A DNA stretch of 34,149 nt from an uncultured Collinsella sp. (GTDB taxonomy: Bacteria > Actinomycetota > Coriobacteriia > Coriobacteriales > Coriobacteriaceae): positions 1 to 34,149 of the forward strand of contig CABUMZ010000003.1 in NCBI GenBank assembly GCA_902492825.1. The letters run 5' to 3'. The position numbers and the translations under genes were made by a program. Of the stretch, positions 23,414 to 32,825 are shown in pieces. The notes under the pieces are model-generated. The model ran no database searches and had not been told where the DNA came from. It worked only from the letters and a program-made list of their open reading frames with translations. Positions within the stretch are counted from its first letter, which is position 1. Each line of letters opens with the position of its first letter.

Positions 23414-23485
23414 CCCGGGGCTTACCCTTTCCCGAACGCGACCCTCGCGAAGCGCGTGAGCGGGCGGGAAAGGGTAAGCCCCGGG
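23414..23485. repeat. Perfect 21-base inverted repeat after the hydratase gene
   Basis: The arm at 23414-23434 begins CCCGGGGCTTACCC; the arm at 23465-23485 is its exact complement, with a 30-base GC-rich loop. It lies 17 bases after the hydratase stop. It has no T-tract and is not the same family as the other repeats. Confidence 0.9.
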
Positions 23486-23501
23486 CGGACAATTAAGTGC
23501 G

Positions 23502-25802
23502 TTACTCGGCAGCGGCCTTGAACTTGTTGTAGTTGATCAAGCAGCCAGCCTTGACGATGGCACGCTCCTCTGCCGTCATATCGGCAATGTAGAGCTCAAT
23601 CTGCTCGACCGTGCCATCGGCGCGCACCACGTAGGCAGTGATGTCCTTTAGGTCGCCGTCGAGCGCGGCGCGGACATCCGGCACAAAGACGTAGTCGCCC
23701 ACCTCAAAGTTGGGCTCGGCCTCCATCTGGAAGGGCACCATGCCCCAGTTCATCACGTTGGATCGATAGCGCTTGGTGGCGTACTCGTGGACGATGTTGG
23801 CCAGGCCGCCAATTACGCGCTGGCAGCTCGCGGCCTGCTCGCGGGCAGAACCATCACCGGGCTTCTTGGCATAGAGCATGGAGCCGTACTCGGTCGTTTT
23901 GGCATCGGCAGCGACACCCGCGCCGGCCAGCGCCTCAAACACGCTGGCAAGCTCGGCATCGAGTGCTGCCAGGTCACCCGCGAACTCACCGGCCACGCGG
24001 CGCTTCTCCACCGCGTCGACCTCCTTGGAACGGCCCACGTAGGCCGGGTCGCGGCGGCTGAGCGTAAACTCGGCCAAGCCCAGCGGGTTGGAGCGGAAGG
24101 AGCTCGTCTCGCCCGAGGGAATGAGCTCATCGGTCGTAGTGACCGGGTCCATGATCTTGGAGCACACCTTGAGCAGGATGTCGTCGCCGAGAGGCTCCAT
24201 CGCGGGCCACGGCTTGATGTTGGGGCCCTCGACCAGCTCGTCGGCCGGCTCAGCCTTGCCAAAGCCCCAGTACACGCGCTTTTTGTACGGCGCGTCGTCA
24301 AAGGTGTACTCGCAGGCCTCGTCCCAAGTCTCCTCGGGCAGGTCGGTCGCCGGCGTCAGGACGCCGCCGTTGGCAGCCGTCGCCGCAATGGAGCGGGCGT
24401 CCATCAGGGCCACGGCGCTCAGCTGACCGTTGCCCGGCTTGGAACCCTCGCGGTTGGGGAAGTTGCGCGTGGTGTGGCGGATGGACAGGCCGTTGTTGGC
24501 GGGCGTGTCGCCGGCGCCAAAGCACGGACCGCAGAACGCCGTGCGCACGATCGCGCCGGCCTCCATGAGGTCGTAGATATAGCCACGGCGCGTAAGTTCG
24601 AGCGCCACGGGCTGGCTTGTAGGATAGACCGACAGCGAGAACTCGCCGCAGCCGGTGTTGGCGCCCTTGAGCACGCGGGCAGCCTGGACCACGGAGTCGT
24701 AGTTGCCGCCCGAGCAGCCGGCGATAACGCCCTGCTGCACGCGCAGTTTGCCGTCGACGATCTTGTCGAGCAGGCTAAAGTGCGTCTTGCCCTCGCCGAT
24801 CTTGGCGGCCTCGAGTTCCACCTCGTGCAGGATGTCCTCGAGGTTCTCGTTGAGCTCGTCGATCTCAAAGCCGTTGGAAGGATGGAACGGCAGCGCGATC
24901 ATGGGCTTGATGCTCGACAGGTCGACCTCGACGCAGCCGTCGTAGTAGGCGACATCGGCGGGCTTGAGTTCGCGGTAGTCGTCGCCGCGGCCGTGCATGG
25001 TCAATAACGCGTGCGTATCCTCGTCGGTAGCCCAGATGCTCGACAGGCAGGTGGTCTCGGTGGTCATGACGTCAACGCCGTTGCGGTAGTCGGTCGTCAT
25101 GCTCGCGATGCCGGGGCCCACGAACTCCATGACTTTGTTCTTGACGTAACCCTTGGCAAAGACGGCACGGATGATGGCGAGCGCCACATCGTGCGGGCCA
25201 ACGCCGGGGCGCGGGGCGCCCGTGAGGTAGATGGCCACGACGCCGGGATAGGCGACATCGTAGGTGTCGCGCAGCAGCTGCTTTGCCAGCTCGCCACCAC
25301 CCTCGCCCACGGCCATGGTGCCCAGGGCGCCGTAGCGGGTGTGCGAGTCGGAACCCAAGATCATCTTGCCGCAGCCGGCGAAGTTCTCACGCATAAAGGA
25401 ATGGATGACCGCGATATGGGGCGGAACGAAGATGCCGCCGTACTTTTTGGCAGCCGAGAGGCCAAAGACGTGGTCGTCCTCGTTGATGGTGCCGCCCACG
25501 GCGCACAGCGAGTTGTGGCAGTTGGTGAGCACGTAGGGCAGCGGGAACTGCTCCATGCCCGAGGCGCGCGCCGTCTGGATGATGCCGACGAAGGTGATGT
25601 CGTGGCTCGCCATGGCATCGAAGCGAATCTTGAGCGTCTCGGGGTCGCCGGACGTATTGTGTGCCTGAAGGATCGAATACGCGATGGTGCCGCGCTTGGC
25701 ATCCTCGGGCGTCTGCGTAATACCGCGCTCGGCAGCCTCGGCCTCAGGCACAACCTCGCTGCCGTTACGCAGGTAGATGCCGTCCTCGTACAGCTTGACC
25801 AT
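23502..25802 (-). CDS. Aconitase-family hydratase (YbhJ-like)
   Basis: This Fe-S hydratase is related to aconitase and probably isomerises a tricarboxylate or similar acid; the substrate is uncertain. The 766-residue protein has the aconitase-like SDSHTRYGALGTMAVGEGGGE region, and Fe-S Cys363 (in IAGCSGGNYDS), Cys424 and Cys427 (FCGPCFGAGD). The spacing fits the three-Cys [4Fe-4S] ligand pattern. The C-terminal swivel-like domain carries NMSNGWGMVPFQ-type sequence (here NVMNWGMVPFQ). The ATG at 25802 has GGGAG just upstream; the open frame reaches 25982 but the extra 60 residues are low in family features. No other citric-acid-cycle gene adjoins it. The E. coli relative YbhJ is of unsettled function. 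Confidence 0.85.
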   Translation of the reverse strand: MVKLYEDGIYLRNGSEVVPEAEAAERGITQTPEDAKRGTIAYSILQAHNTSGDPETLKIRFDAMASHDITFVGIIQTARASGMEQFPLPYVLTNCHNSLCAVGGTINEDDHVFGLSAAKKYGGIFVPPHIAVIHSFMRENFAGCGKMILGSDSHTRYGALGTMAVGEGGGELAKQLLRDTYDVAYPGVVAIYLTGAPRPGVGPHDVALAIIRAVFAKGYVKNKVMEFVGPGIASMTTDYRNGVDVMTTETTCLSSIWATDEDTHALLTMHGRGDDYRELKPADVAYYDGCVEVDLSSIKPMIALPFHPSNGFEIDELNENLEDILHEVELEAAKIGEGKTHFSLLDKIVDGKLRVQQGVIAGCSGGNYDSVVQAARVLKGANTGCGEFSLSVYPTSQPVALELTRRGYIYDLMEAGAIVRTAFCGPCFGAGDTPANNGLSIRHTTRNFPNREGSKPGNGQLSAVALMDARSIAATAANGGVLTPATDLPEETWDEACEYTFDDAPYKKRVYWGFGKAEPADELVEGPNIKPWPAMEPLGDDILLKVCSKIMDPVTTTDELIPSGETSSFRSNPLGLAEFTLSRRDPAYVGRSKEVDAVEKRRVAGEFAGDLAALDAELASVFEALAGAGVAADAKTTEYGSMLYAKKPGDGSAREQAASCQRVIGGLANIVHEYATKRYRSNVMNWGMVPFQMEAEPNFEVGDYVFVPDVRAALDGDLKDITAYVVRADGTVEQIELYIADMTAEERAIVKAGCLINYNKFKAAAE

Positions 25803-25902
25803 ACTGTCTCCCACTCTGCCCAAAAGATTTGGGCGCATAGCATACATTCGTTCAATATCGTGCCATAGAACGGTTGCGAGTGGGTTACGAATCTGCACGT
25901 TC

Positions 25903-25920
25903 ACTTTATCTCGGTAAAGT
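25903..25920. promoter_or_regulatory. Palindrome in the hydratase leader
   Basis: ACTTTA-TCTCGG-TAAAGT is a perfect 6-6-6 palindrome about 100 bases upstream of the hydratase start. It is a possible operator; no regulator is identified. Confidence 0.35.
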
Positions 25921-25972
25921 AAGGTACGAACCCGGCGAGGGCCGGCAGATTTGGTGCAAGAGTGTCCCTTTC

Positions 25973-26004
25973 GACTAGTCATTTAAGAACGTCCCCAATG
26001 ACTA
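25973..26004. repeat. Palindromic repeat family A, right half only
   Basis: It matches the right half of the palindrome at 11014-11069, from GACTAGTC through AAGAACGTCCCC to the end, with one G/A change. The left half is missing. The rest of 25803-26085 shows no gene. Confidence 0.85.
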
Positions 26005-26085
26005 CCCTACCGTATCCGGAGCAAGGCAACGCCGCAGGCAGAGGACGGACAGCGAGCGGCGTCCAGAGCGAACAAGTTGGCATGA

Positions 26086-26126
26086 AAAAGGCAAGGCATA
26101 GACCTTCTGGTCATGCCTTGCCTTTT
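26086..26126. terminator. Bidirectional terminator after hspR
   Basis: AAAAGGCAAGGCAT and ATGCCTTGCCTTTT are perfect 14-base arms with a 13-base loop and T-runs on both strands. On the - strand it closes the heat-shock operon. Confidence 0.92.
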
Positions 26127-26168
26127 GAATGACAAATTGTCGCTCTGGGCGGCGCGCAGCGTCGGCCC

Positions 26169-26196
26169 GTTACGCGGTTTGGTAAAACCGCGTAAC
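26169..26196 (-). repeat. Perfect hairpin overlapping the hspR stop codon
   Basis: GTTACGCGGTTT and AAACCGCGTAAC pair perfectly with a GGTA loop; the stem ends on the first base of the hspR stop complement. There is no T-tail. It may protect the 3' end of the mRNA. Confidence 0.7.
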
Positions 26197-26612
26197 TACA
26201 AATCCCCGCCGGCGCCCAAAAGCTTGCGCATGACTTGCTCGGGGTTGACTGAGCCGTCGCGCGGGGCCAGGGCGGTGATCTTCTTCTGCATCTTGTACTC
26301 GTGCAGCTCGTCCTCGAGCTGGCGCACGCGGGCGCGGAGCTTTTCGTTCTCGTGCTCGCGCTCCTCGGCACGCTCCTTCATATCGAGGATGCGCACCACG
26401 CCGGCAAGATTGATGCCCTCGTCGGTCAGTTGGTTGATGAGCTCCAAGCGCTCGATATCGGCACGCGAGTACAGGCGCGTGTTGCCGCCCGAGCGCTGGG
26501 GATTCACCAGGCCTTTGGACTCGTAGACGCGCAGAGTCTGCGGATGCATGCCGGTCAGCTCGGCCGCCACGCTGATCATGTACAGCGGTTTGTTCCTATT
26601 GTCCTCGGCCAT
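26196..26612 (-). CDS. hspR: Heat-shock repressor HspR (MerR family)
   Basis: HspR represses dnaK and clpB by binding palindromic HAIR operators, with DnaK acting as co-repressor in Streptomyces. The 138 residues contain a MerR-type DNA-binding domain at about 10-78 (YMISVAAELTGMHPQTLRVYESKGLV, NTRLYSRADIERL) and a coiled coil at about 80-112 that should mediate dimers. It has no metal- or redox-sensing Cys. It is the last gene of dnaK-grpE-dnaJ-hspR, about 72 bases after dnaJ, and gives autoregulation through the dnaK promoter. Its operator is probably the palindrome at 30606 and 21296. Confidence 0.92.
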   Translation of the reverse strand: MAEDNRNKPLYMISVAAELTGMHPQTLRVYESKGLVNPQRSGGNTRLYSRADIERLELINQLTDEGINLAGVVRILDMKERAEEREHENEKLRARVRQLEDELHEYKMQKKITALAPRDGSVNPEQVMRKLLGAGGDL

Positions 26613-26684
26613 GCTACCTGACCCCTTTCCGTCTCGTTATCGTCCATCATAAGCCCGCGGACGTGGGCGTGCGCCGCGACCGCC

Positions 26685-27650
26685 CTAGTACGTCGCCTTG
26701 TAACGGTTGACCTTCTCGCGATAGTCGCGCGTGTCGGCCTCGCGCAGCTTGGTCATGGCATCGTGCTCGTCGTCCGACAGGTTCGTGGGAACCTGCACCT
26801 TGATCTCGACGAGCAGCGCACCCGTACGGCCACGGTGCTTAACGTCGGGCGCCCCCATCTCCTTAAAGCGGAACTTCTTGCCCGTCTGGGTACCCGCGGG
26901 CACTTTCAAACGGACCGTCGCACCGCCGGGCGTGGGCACGTCCACCGTGCAGCCGAGCGCCGCCTCGTAGACCGAGACCGGTACCTCCATGGTCACATCG
27001 GCGCCCTTGCGCTTAAACAGCGGGTGCTCCTCCACATGCGTGGTCACGACCAGGTCGCCGCGCTCGCCACCCGCAACGCCATACTCGCCGCGACGCTTGT
27101 AGCGTAGCTTGCCGCCGTCAACCGCGCCCGCGGGCACCGAGACCGTAATGGTCTGCTGCTCGCCCGTCGAGGGAATGCGATAGGTGACCTTGTGCGTCAC
27201 GCCGCGAAACGCGTCCTCGGCCGTCACATCAACGGTCAGCGACAGGTCGCCGCCCTTGCGAGCGCGGCTGCGACCTGCACCGGCACCGGCAGCGCCCGCA
27301 GCCCCGGCAAAGCCCGAGCCCCAATCGCTGCCCCAGGCGCCGTTGCCGCTAAAGATGCTGTCGAAGATGTCGCCCCAGCCGCTCGCACCGGCGCCGGCGC
27401 CGTAGCCGCCGCCATACGCGCCGCCTGCGCCCGGCATGCCGCCAAACATGAGCATCTGGTCGTACTCTTTGCGCTTCTTCTCGTCCGAAAGCGTCTCGTA
27501 GGCCTCGCTAATCTCCTTGAACTTGGCCTCGTCGCCGCCGGCATCGGGGTGATATTTTTGCGCGAGCTTGCGAAACGCACTCTTGATCTCTTTGTCGGAG
27601 GCGCTCTTGGATACGCCCAGGATGTCATAGAAGGTTTTGCCTGCAGCCAT
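26685..27650 (-). CDS. DnaJ-class co-chaperone without zinc finger (type II)
   Basis: This co-chaperone stimulates DnaK ATPase activity and delivers substrates. The 321 residues hold a J domain (7-67) with HPD at 34-36, a Gly/Phe/Ala-rich linker (about 70-130) and two C-terminal beta domains (about 131-300, GGDLSLTVDVTAEDAFRG onward). The CxxCxGxG zinc-finger repeats of classical DnaJ are absent, so it is a type II (CbpA-like) protein. It lies between grpE and hspR, and a GC-rich hairpin at 27724 separates it from grpE. A second, classical dnaJ could be elsewhere in the genome. Confidence 0.93.
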   Translation of the reverse strand: MAAGKTFYDILGVSKSASDKEIKSAFRKLAQKYHPDAGGDEAKFKEISEAYETLSDEKKRKEYDQMLMFGGMPGAGGAYGGGYGAGAGASGWGDIFDSIFSGNGAWGSDWGSGFAGAAGAAGAGAGRSRARKGGDLSLTVDVTAEDAFRGVTHKVTYRIPSTGEQQTITVSVPAGAVDGGKLRYKRRGEYGVAGGERGDLVVTTHVEEHPLFKRKGADVTMEVPVSVYEAALGCTVDVPTPGGATVRLKVPAGTQTGKKFRFKEMGAPDVKHRGRTGALLVEIKVQVPTNLSDDEHDAMTKLREADTRDYREKVNRYKATY

Positions 27651-27723
27651 CGTAGCTCCTCTCCTGTTTCATCCGCCGTCCATGCAGACGACGGCCCATG
27701 CTTTCATATGGCACTAGGCCAGA

Positions 27724-27753
27724 AAGGGCCCCGGGTGTTGCCCCGGGGCCCTT
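27724..27753 (-). terminator. GC-rich hairpin between grpE and dnaJ
   Basis: AAGGGCCCCGGG and CCCGGGGCCCTT are perfect 12-base arms with a 6-base loop, followed on the - strand by TCTGG. Without a clean T-tract it may act as a partial terminator or processing site, reducing dnaJ-hspR relative to dnaK-grpE. Confidence 0.65.
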
Positions 27754-27758
27754 CTCAA

Positions 27759-28601
27759 TTACTCCTCGGTGCTCTCGGCCGTATCGGCCGCAGCATCCTC
27801 GGGCGCCGCTTCGGGCTCCGGTGCGGGGCGCTTCTCGCCACCGTAGGTCACCGTCACCATCGCGGAACGCAGAATGCGGTCCGCCATGCGGTAGCCCTTC
27901 TGGTACACGTCGTTGACGGTCTCATCGTACTGCGACGCGTCCTCGACACGACCCACGGCCTGGTGCTCGAGCGGATCGAACGCCTCGCCCTTGGGGTCGA
28001 TGGGCTCAACGCCCTCGTGCGCAAACACATCAAGCAGCTTGGCATGCACCGCGTCGACGCCGTCGACAAACTGCTTAAAGTCGTCGGCAAGCTCCTGGCT
28101 GCGGGCATGGTCGATCGCACGCTCGATATCGTCGACCACCGGCAGCAGCGCAGTGACGAGCTTCTCGGTCGCGCGCTCGCGCTCGGCGATACGCTCATTG
28201 GCGGTGCGGCGACGGAAGTTCTCCCAGTCGGCCTGCAGACGGGCGGTACGCTCGGTGGCGTCCTTTGCCTTGTCCTCCGCGGCCTTCTGGGCCTCTGCCG
28301 CAGCATCGAGCTCGCTGCGCACGTCGGCGAGCTCCTTTTGGGCCTGCTCGAACTTGAGCTTAAAGTCGTTATCGGCGGCTTCCTCACCGGCGCGGATAGC
28401 GGCTTCCACCATCTCGTCCTCGGTCATCGTCGCCTCCTTGTTGGAATCCTCTACCTGGTTCTCGGCAGCCTCGGCGGCCGGGGCCTCGTTGGCCTCGGTA
28501 TCGTCGACGGCCTCTACGGGAATCTTCACGTCCTTCTCCTCAGAGTCAACGGGGGCGGCGCCAGCGGCAGCCGCCTCCGTGCGAGCTTTACGGGCGGACA
28601 T
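27759..28601 (-). CDS. grpE: Nucleotide exchange factor GrpE
   Basis: GrpE releases ADP from DnaK and is a dimer through long helices. The full frame encodes 280 residues. A disordered Ala/Glu-rich N-terminus (1-60) is followed by a coiled coil (about 75-145) and the beta-wing domain (about 170-245, VEPIDPKGEAFDPLEHQAVG). The acidic tail ends in AESTEE. The upstream ATG at 28601 lies two bases after the dnaK stop and has only a weak ribosome site. A perfect AAGGAGG at 28433-28439 is positioned five bases before the internal ATG at 28427 (Met59), so a 222-residue GrpE of usual length is equally possible. Both starts may be used. Confidence 0.93.
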   Translation of the reverse strand: MSARKARTEAAAAGAAPVDSEEKDVKIPVEAVDDTEANEAPAAEAAENQVEDSNKEATMTEDEMVEAAIRAGEEAADNDFKLKFEQAQKELADVRSELDAAAEAQKAAEDKAKDATERTARLQADWENFRRRTANERIAERERATEKLVTALLPVVDDIERAIDHARSQELADDFKQFVDGVDAVHAKLLDVFAHEGVEPIDPKGEAFDPLEHQAVGRVEDASQYDETVNDVYQKGYRMADRILRSAMVTVTYGGEKRPAPEPEAAPEDAAADTAESTEE

Positions 28602-28603
28602 GA

Positions 28604-30496
<1,893 letters not shown>

Positions 30497-30605
30497 TAGA
30501 AATTCCCTCTCTCTTGTGCGTTTGCACCGACTCGGCGGTCTGCCGAGCGGTGTTTCGGCTTGTCTTTCAGGATGTAGTGTATCCCCTTATGGGCCGGAAT
30601 ATACA

Positions 30606-30632
30606 AAATCTAAGTCAATTCATATAAGATTT
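30606..30632 (-). promoter_or_regulatory. Heat-shock operator (HspR/HAIR-like) upstream of dnaK
   Basis: The - strand reads AAATCTTATAT, five bases, GACTTAGATTT, matching the clpB site in both arms with only the 5-base centre different. A -10-like TATATT follows about three bases on. It lies 110 bases before the dnaK start. Confidence 0.65.
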
Positions 30633-30757
30633 CTTATTGCTGAGAGTTTAGGTTCGCAAATACGCAGGTAGACGCACTGTTTGAGTTCTCGGCAGATCTA
30701 TTGAGATCTATGTAGAGTTGACTGAGGTTTGCGTCCGGGGGTGCCTGGGGGCCGTCT

Positions 30758-30809
30758 TGCGGAAAGCTCATCCCGATTTGAGCGTAGATTCCGGGTCGCA
30801 GTTTCCGCA
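30758..30809. other. Possible folded segment in the 30633-30940 intergenic region
   Basis: TGCGGAAA and TTTCCGCA (30758-30765, 30802-30809) could pair, enclosing GCTCA/TGAGC. The long gene-free interval 30497-31030 otherwise shows no recognised RNA family. A short stem GCGCAG/CTGCGC followed by TTTTTT lies at about 30855-30889 on the + strand. The evidence for a functional RNA is weak. Confidence 0.25.
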
Positions 30810-30941
30810 GGCGCGCTCAATAGCTCAATATTTCAAGTCACCTTTAGCTAACATTTGCGCAGCTCAACAGCCCCACCTGCGCGTTTTTTAGTAAACCTTG
30901 GCATACTCGGCGAACGGTATGAAGATGCCGGCCAGAGGGTA

Positions 30942-30969
30942 TTGCAAACGGTCGCTCCCGTGGTATGTT
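30942..30969 (+). promoter_or_regulatory. Promoter of the ferredoxin gene
   Basis: TTGCAA (30942-30947) and TATGTT (30964-30969) are spaced by 16 bases, with TGG just before the -10 box. The start codon is about 60 bases downstream. Confidence 0.5.
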
Positions 30970-31030
30970 TTTGCCCGAATCAAACCGGCGCGCATCGCCT
31001 GTAGCGTCGGTCAACAGAGAGGAAACTACC

Positions 31031-31216
31031 ATGGCTCATCCCGTAATTGATGCCGACGAGTGCATCGCTTGTGGCGTTTGCGTCGACTCCTGCCCCGCTG
31101 GCGTTCTGGAGCTCCAGGACGTCGCTACCGTCGCTGACGAGGACTCCTGCGTCGCTTGTGGCGCCTGCCAGGACGCTTGCCCCGCTGGCGCGATCACCGA
31201 GATCGTCGAGGAGTAA
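31031..31216 (+). CDS. Small 2[4Fe-4S] ferredoxin
   Basis: This 61-residue electron carrier has two classical cluster motifs: Cys11, 14, 17, 21 (CIACGVCVDSCP) and Cys40, 43, 46, 50 (CVACGACQDACP). The acidic overall composition is typical of clostridial-type ferredoxins, and the N-terminal MAHPVID is short. It has GAGAGGAA upstream. It serves low-potential enzymes such as pyruvate:ferredoxin oxidoreductase or hydrogenase; none is in the window, though the Fe-S flavoenzyme at 11688-14465 could be a partner in the same cell. It is a single-gene transcript between a promoter and a strong terminator. Confidence 0.95.
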   Translation: MAHPVIDADECIACGVCVDSCPAGVLELQDVATVADEDSCVACGACQDACPAGAITEIVEE

Positions 31217-31256
31217 CAACTCCCCCACCTGCACACTCAAAAGTACACCGTGCACA

Positions 31257-31294
31257 AAAAGGAGGCCTCCGCATCGCCGCGGAGGCCTCCTTTT
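31257..31294. terminator. Bidirectional terminator after the ferredoxin gene
   Basis: AAAAGGAGGCCTCCGC and GCGGAGGCCTCCTTTT are perfect 16-base arms around a 6-base loop, with T-runs in both directions. Confidence 0.93.
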
Positions 31295-31332
31295 GCATGT
31301 GTGGGCAGCTAATTTGGAGCGGGACCCTTGGC

Positions 31333-31399
31333 AGTTGCGGTGGAATAGTTCCTGTTTTATGGCTTAGATGCCGATTTTAGGAACTATTTCACCGCAACT
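31333..31399. repeat. 21-base inverted repeat after niaR
   Basis: The arm at 31333-31353 (AGTTGCGGTGGAATAG...) and its complement at 31379-31399 differ at one base; the loop is 25 bases. It lies 17 bases after the niaR stop. The segment 31306-31325 just before it resembles the outer end of the repeat at 18142. Confidence 0.85.
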
Positions 31400-31416
31400 T
31401 ATAGATGCAGCGTCGG

Positions 31417-31962
31417 CTACGAGAGATCATCCTCGTAGGGCATTAAATCGGCAAGGTAGCCTTTCTCCTTGAGCATGGCCTCGATCTCGTCGAGGGTCTG
31501 TTCGTCCTCCGCCGCAATGCGATGGAAGTGATAGCCGCTCGTCACCGTTAGCAGCGGAAAGCTCTTGCCACTCTCGATATCGTGCAGGTAGCGCTCAACA
31601 TCGCGACGATTGCGGATGTCCAGGTCGGCCGTGATCTTACCGTACACGCGGTGATTGACGATCACGTTGAGCACGGCGCCTCCGGCGTCGACGATACTCG
31701 TGAGCTCATCGCCCGCCTGCTCCACGCCGTGGCGAACCTTGACCAGGCGCGTGGGCACGGCGGGGCTGCTGGGGGCCTCCTGCAGCACATAACCACGGTT
31801 GGTCGCCACGATATCGTGCCCATCGGCACGCAGCAGGGCGATGTCTTGCACGACAATCTGGCGGCTCACGCCAACCTCACGGGCAAGTGCGCTGCCCGAA
31901 ACGGGCTCCTTGGCTTCCTCGAGCACGGCCATGATGGAACGGCGACGCTCGCGGGCGTCCAT
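31417..31962 (-). CDS. niaR: Niacin-responsive repressor NiaR (3H domain)
   Basis: NiaR represses NAD synthesis genes when nicotinate is plentiful. The 181 residues hold an N-terminal helix-turn-helix (RRRSIMAVLEEAKEPVSGSA, VGVSRQIVVQDIALLR) and a C-terminal 3H domain from about 70. The histidine segments of the 3H fold are visible: KVRHGVEQAG, VNHRVYGKI and GYHFHRI. Its start overlaps the nadC stop in TAATG, so the two are translationally coupled. It is the last gene of nadB-nadC-niaR and probably controls that operon through a site upstream of the window. In Firmicutes the same regulator is known as YrxA. Confidence 0.92.
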   Translation of the reverse strand: MDARERRRSIMAVLEEAKEPVSGSALAREVGVSRQIVVQDIALLRADGHDIVATNRGYVLQEAPSSPAVPTRLVKVRHGVEQAGDELTSIVDAGGAVLNVIVNHRVYGKITADLDIRNRRDVERYLHDIESGKSFPLLTVTSGYHFHRIAAEDEQTLDEIEAMLKEKGYLADLMPYEDDLS

Positions 31963-32822
31963 TATTTACCGTCCAGCAGACGCAGGTGCTTGAGCGAGAG
32001 GTCGAGAATCGGCGCAGAGTGCGTCAGCGCCCCCGAGCTAATAAAGTCAACGCCCAGGTCGGCGAGCGCGCGGATATTGCTGGCGTCCACGTTGCCCGAG
32101 CACTCGGTCTTGGCGCGGCCGGCGATAAGCTCAATCGCGGCAGCCATGTCGTCGTGGGTCATGTTGTCGAACATGATGATATCGGCACCGGCCTCCACGG
32201 CCTCGCGTACCATGTCCAAGTTCTCGCACTCAATCTCGACCGTCGTGGTAAACGATGCGTGGGCGCGCGCCATCTCGATCGCACGCGTCACACCACCGGC
32301 GGCGTCGATATGGTTGTCCTTAAGCATGACGGCTGTCGACAGGTTGTAGCGGTGGTTGCTGCCGCCACCGATCTCGACCGCGGCCTTCTCGAAGACGCGC
32401 ATGCCCGGCGTGGTCTTGCGTGTGTCAACAAGCACGGTCTTGGTACCCTCGAGCGCCGCTGCCATGTTGTGCGTGTAGGTAGCGATACCGCTCATACGCT
32501 GTAGATAGTTGAGCGCCACGCGCTCGCCCGAAAGCAGCACGCGCGCGTCGCCGCGCACCTGGCCCACGTGGTCGCCGGCGTGCACCTCGTCACCGTCGGC
32601 AACATCAAACAGCACCGAGCTCTGCGAATCCAGCAGCTCAAAGGTGCGAGCGAACACGTCCAGGCCCGCGATGATGCCGTCGGCCTTGGCGATGAGCTCC
32701 ACCGTGGCGGGACGCGCCGTGGGGCACACGCTCGCCGTGCTCACGTCCTCAAACGTAATGTCCTCGCGCAGGGCCTGCAGAATCAGATCATCGACGACGA
32801 GTTTCATGGTAATGGGATTCAT
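31962..32822 (-). CDS. nadC: Quinolinate phosphoribosyltransferase (nicotinate-nucleotide pyrophosphorylase)
   Basis: NadC converts quinolinate and PRPP to nicotinate mononucleotide with loss of CO2, the entry to NAD. The 286 residues match the usual length. Visible motifs include ERVALNYLQRMSGIAT, DTRKTTPGMR and the signature AVEIGGGSNHRYNLSTAVM (ends AVEIG and TAVM), plus LKDNHI; later FDNM and SSGALTHSAP line the active site. GGAGGAG in the end of nadB serves the ATG at 32822, with a three-base gap to the nadB stop. The following niaR start overlaps its stop codon. Confidence 0.97.
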   Translation of the reverse strand: MNPITMKLVVDDLILQALREDITFEDVSTASVCPTARPATVELIAKADGIIAGLDVFARTFELLDSQSSVLFDVADGDEVHAGDHVGQVRGDARVLLSGERVALNYLQRMSGIATYTHNMAAALEGTKTVLVDTRKTTPGMRVFEKAAVEIGGGSNHRYNLSTAVMLKDNHIDAAGGVTRAIEMARAHASFTTTVEIECENLDMVREAVEAGADIIMFDNMTHDDMAAAIELIAGRAKTECSGNVDASNIRALADLGVDFISSGALTHSAPILDLSLKHLRLLDGK

Positions 32823-32825
32823 GGT

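Noticed and set aside
23787..25868. Open frames on the + strand over the hydratase gene
   Set aside because: Antisense shadows; the hydratase has intact Fe-S Cys motifs.
30844..31032. Short - strand frame before the ferredoxin gene
   Set aside because: It overlaps the ferredoxin promoter and has no ribosome site.
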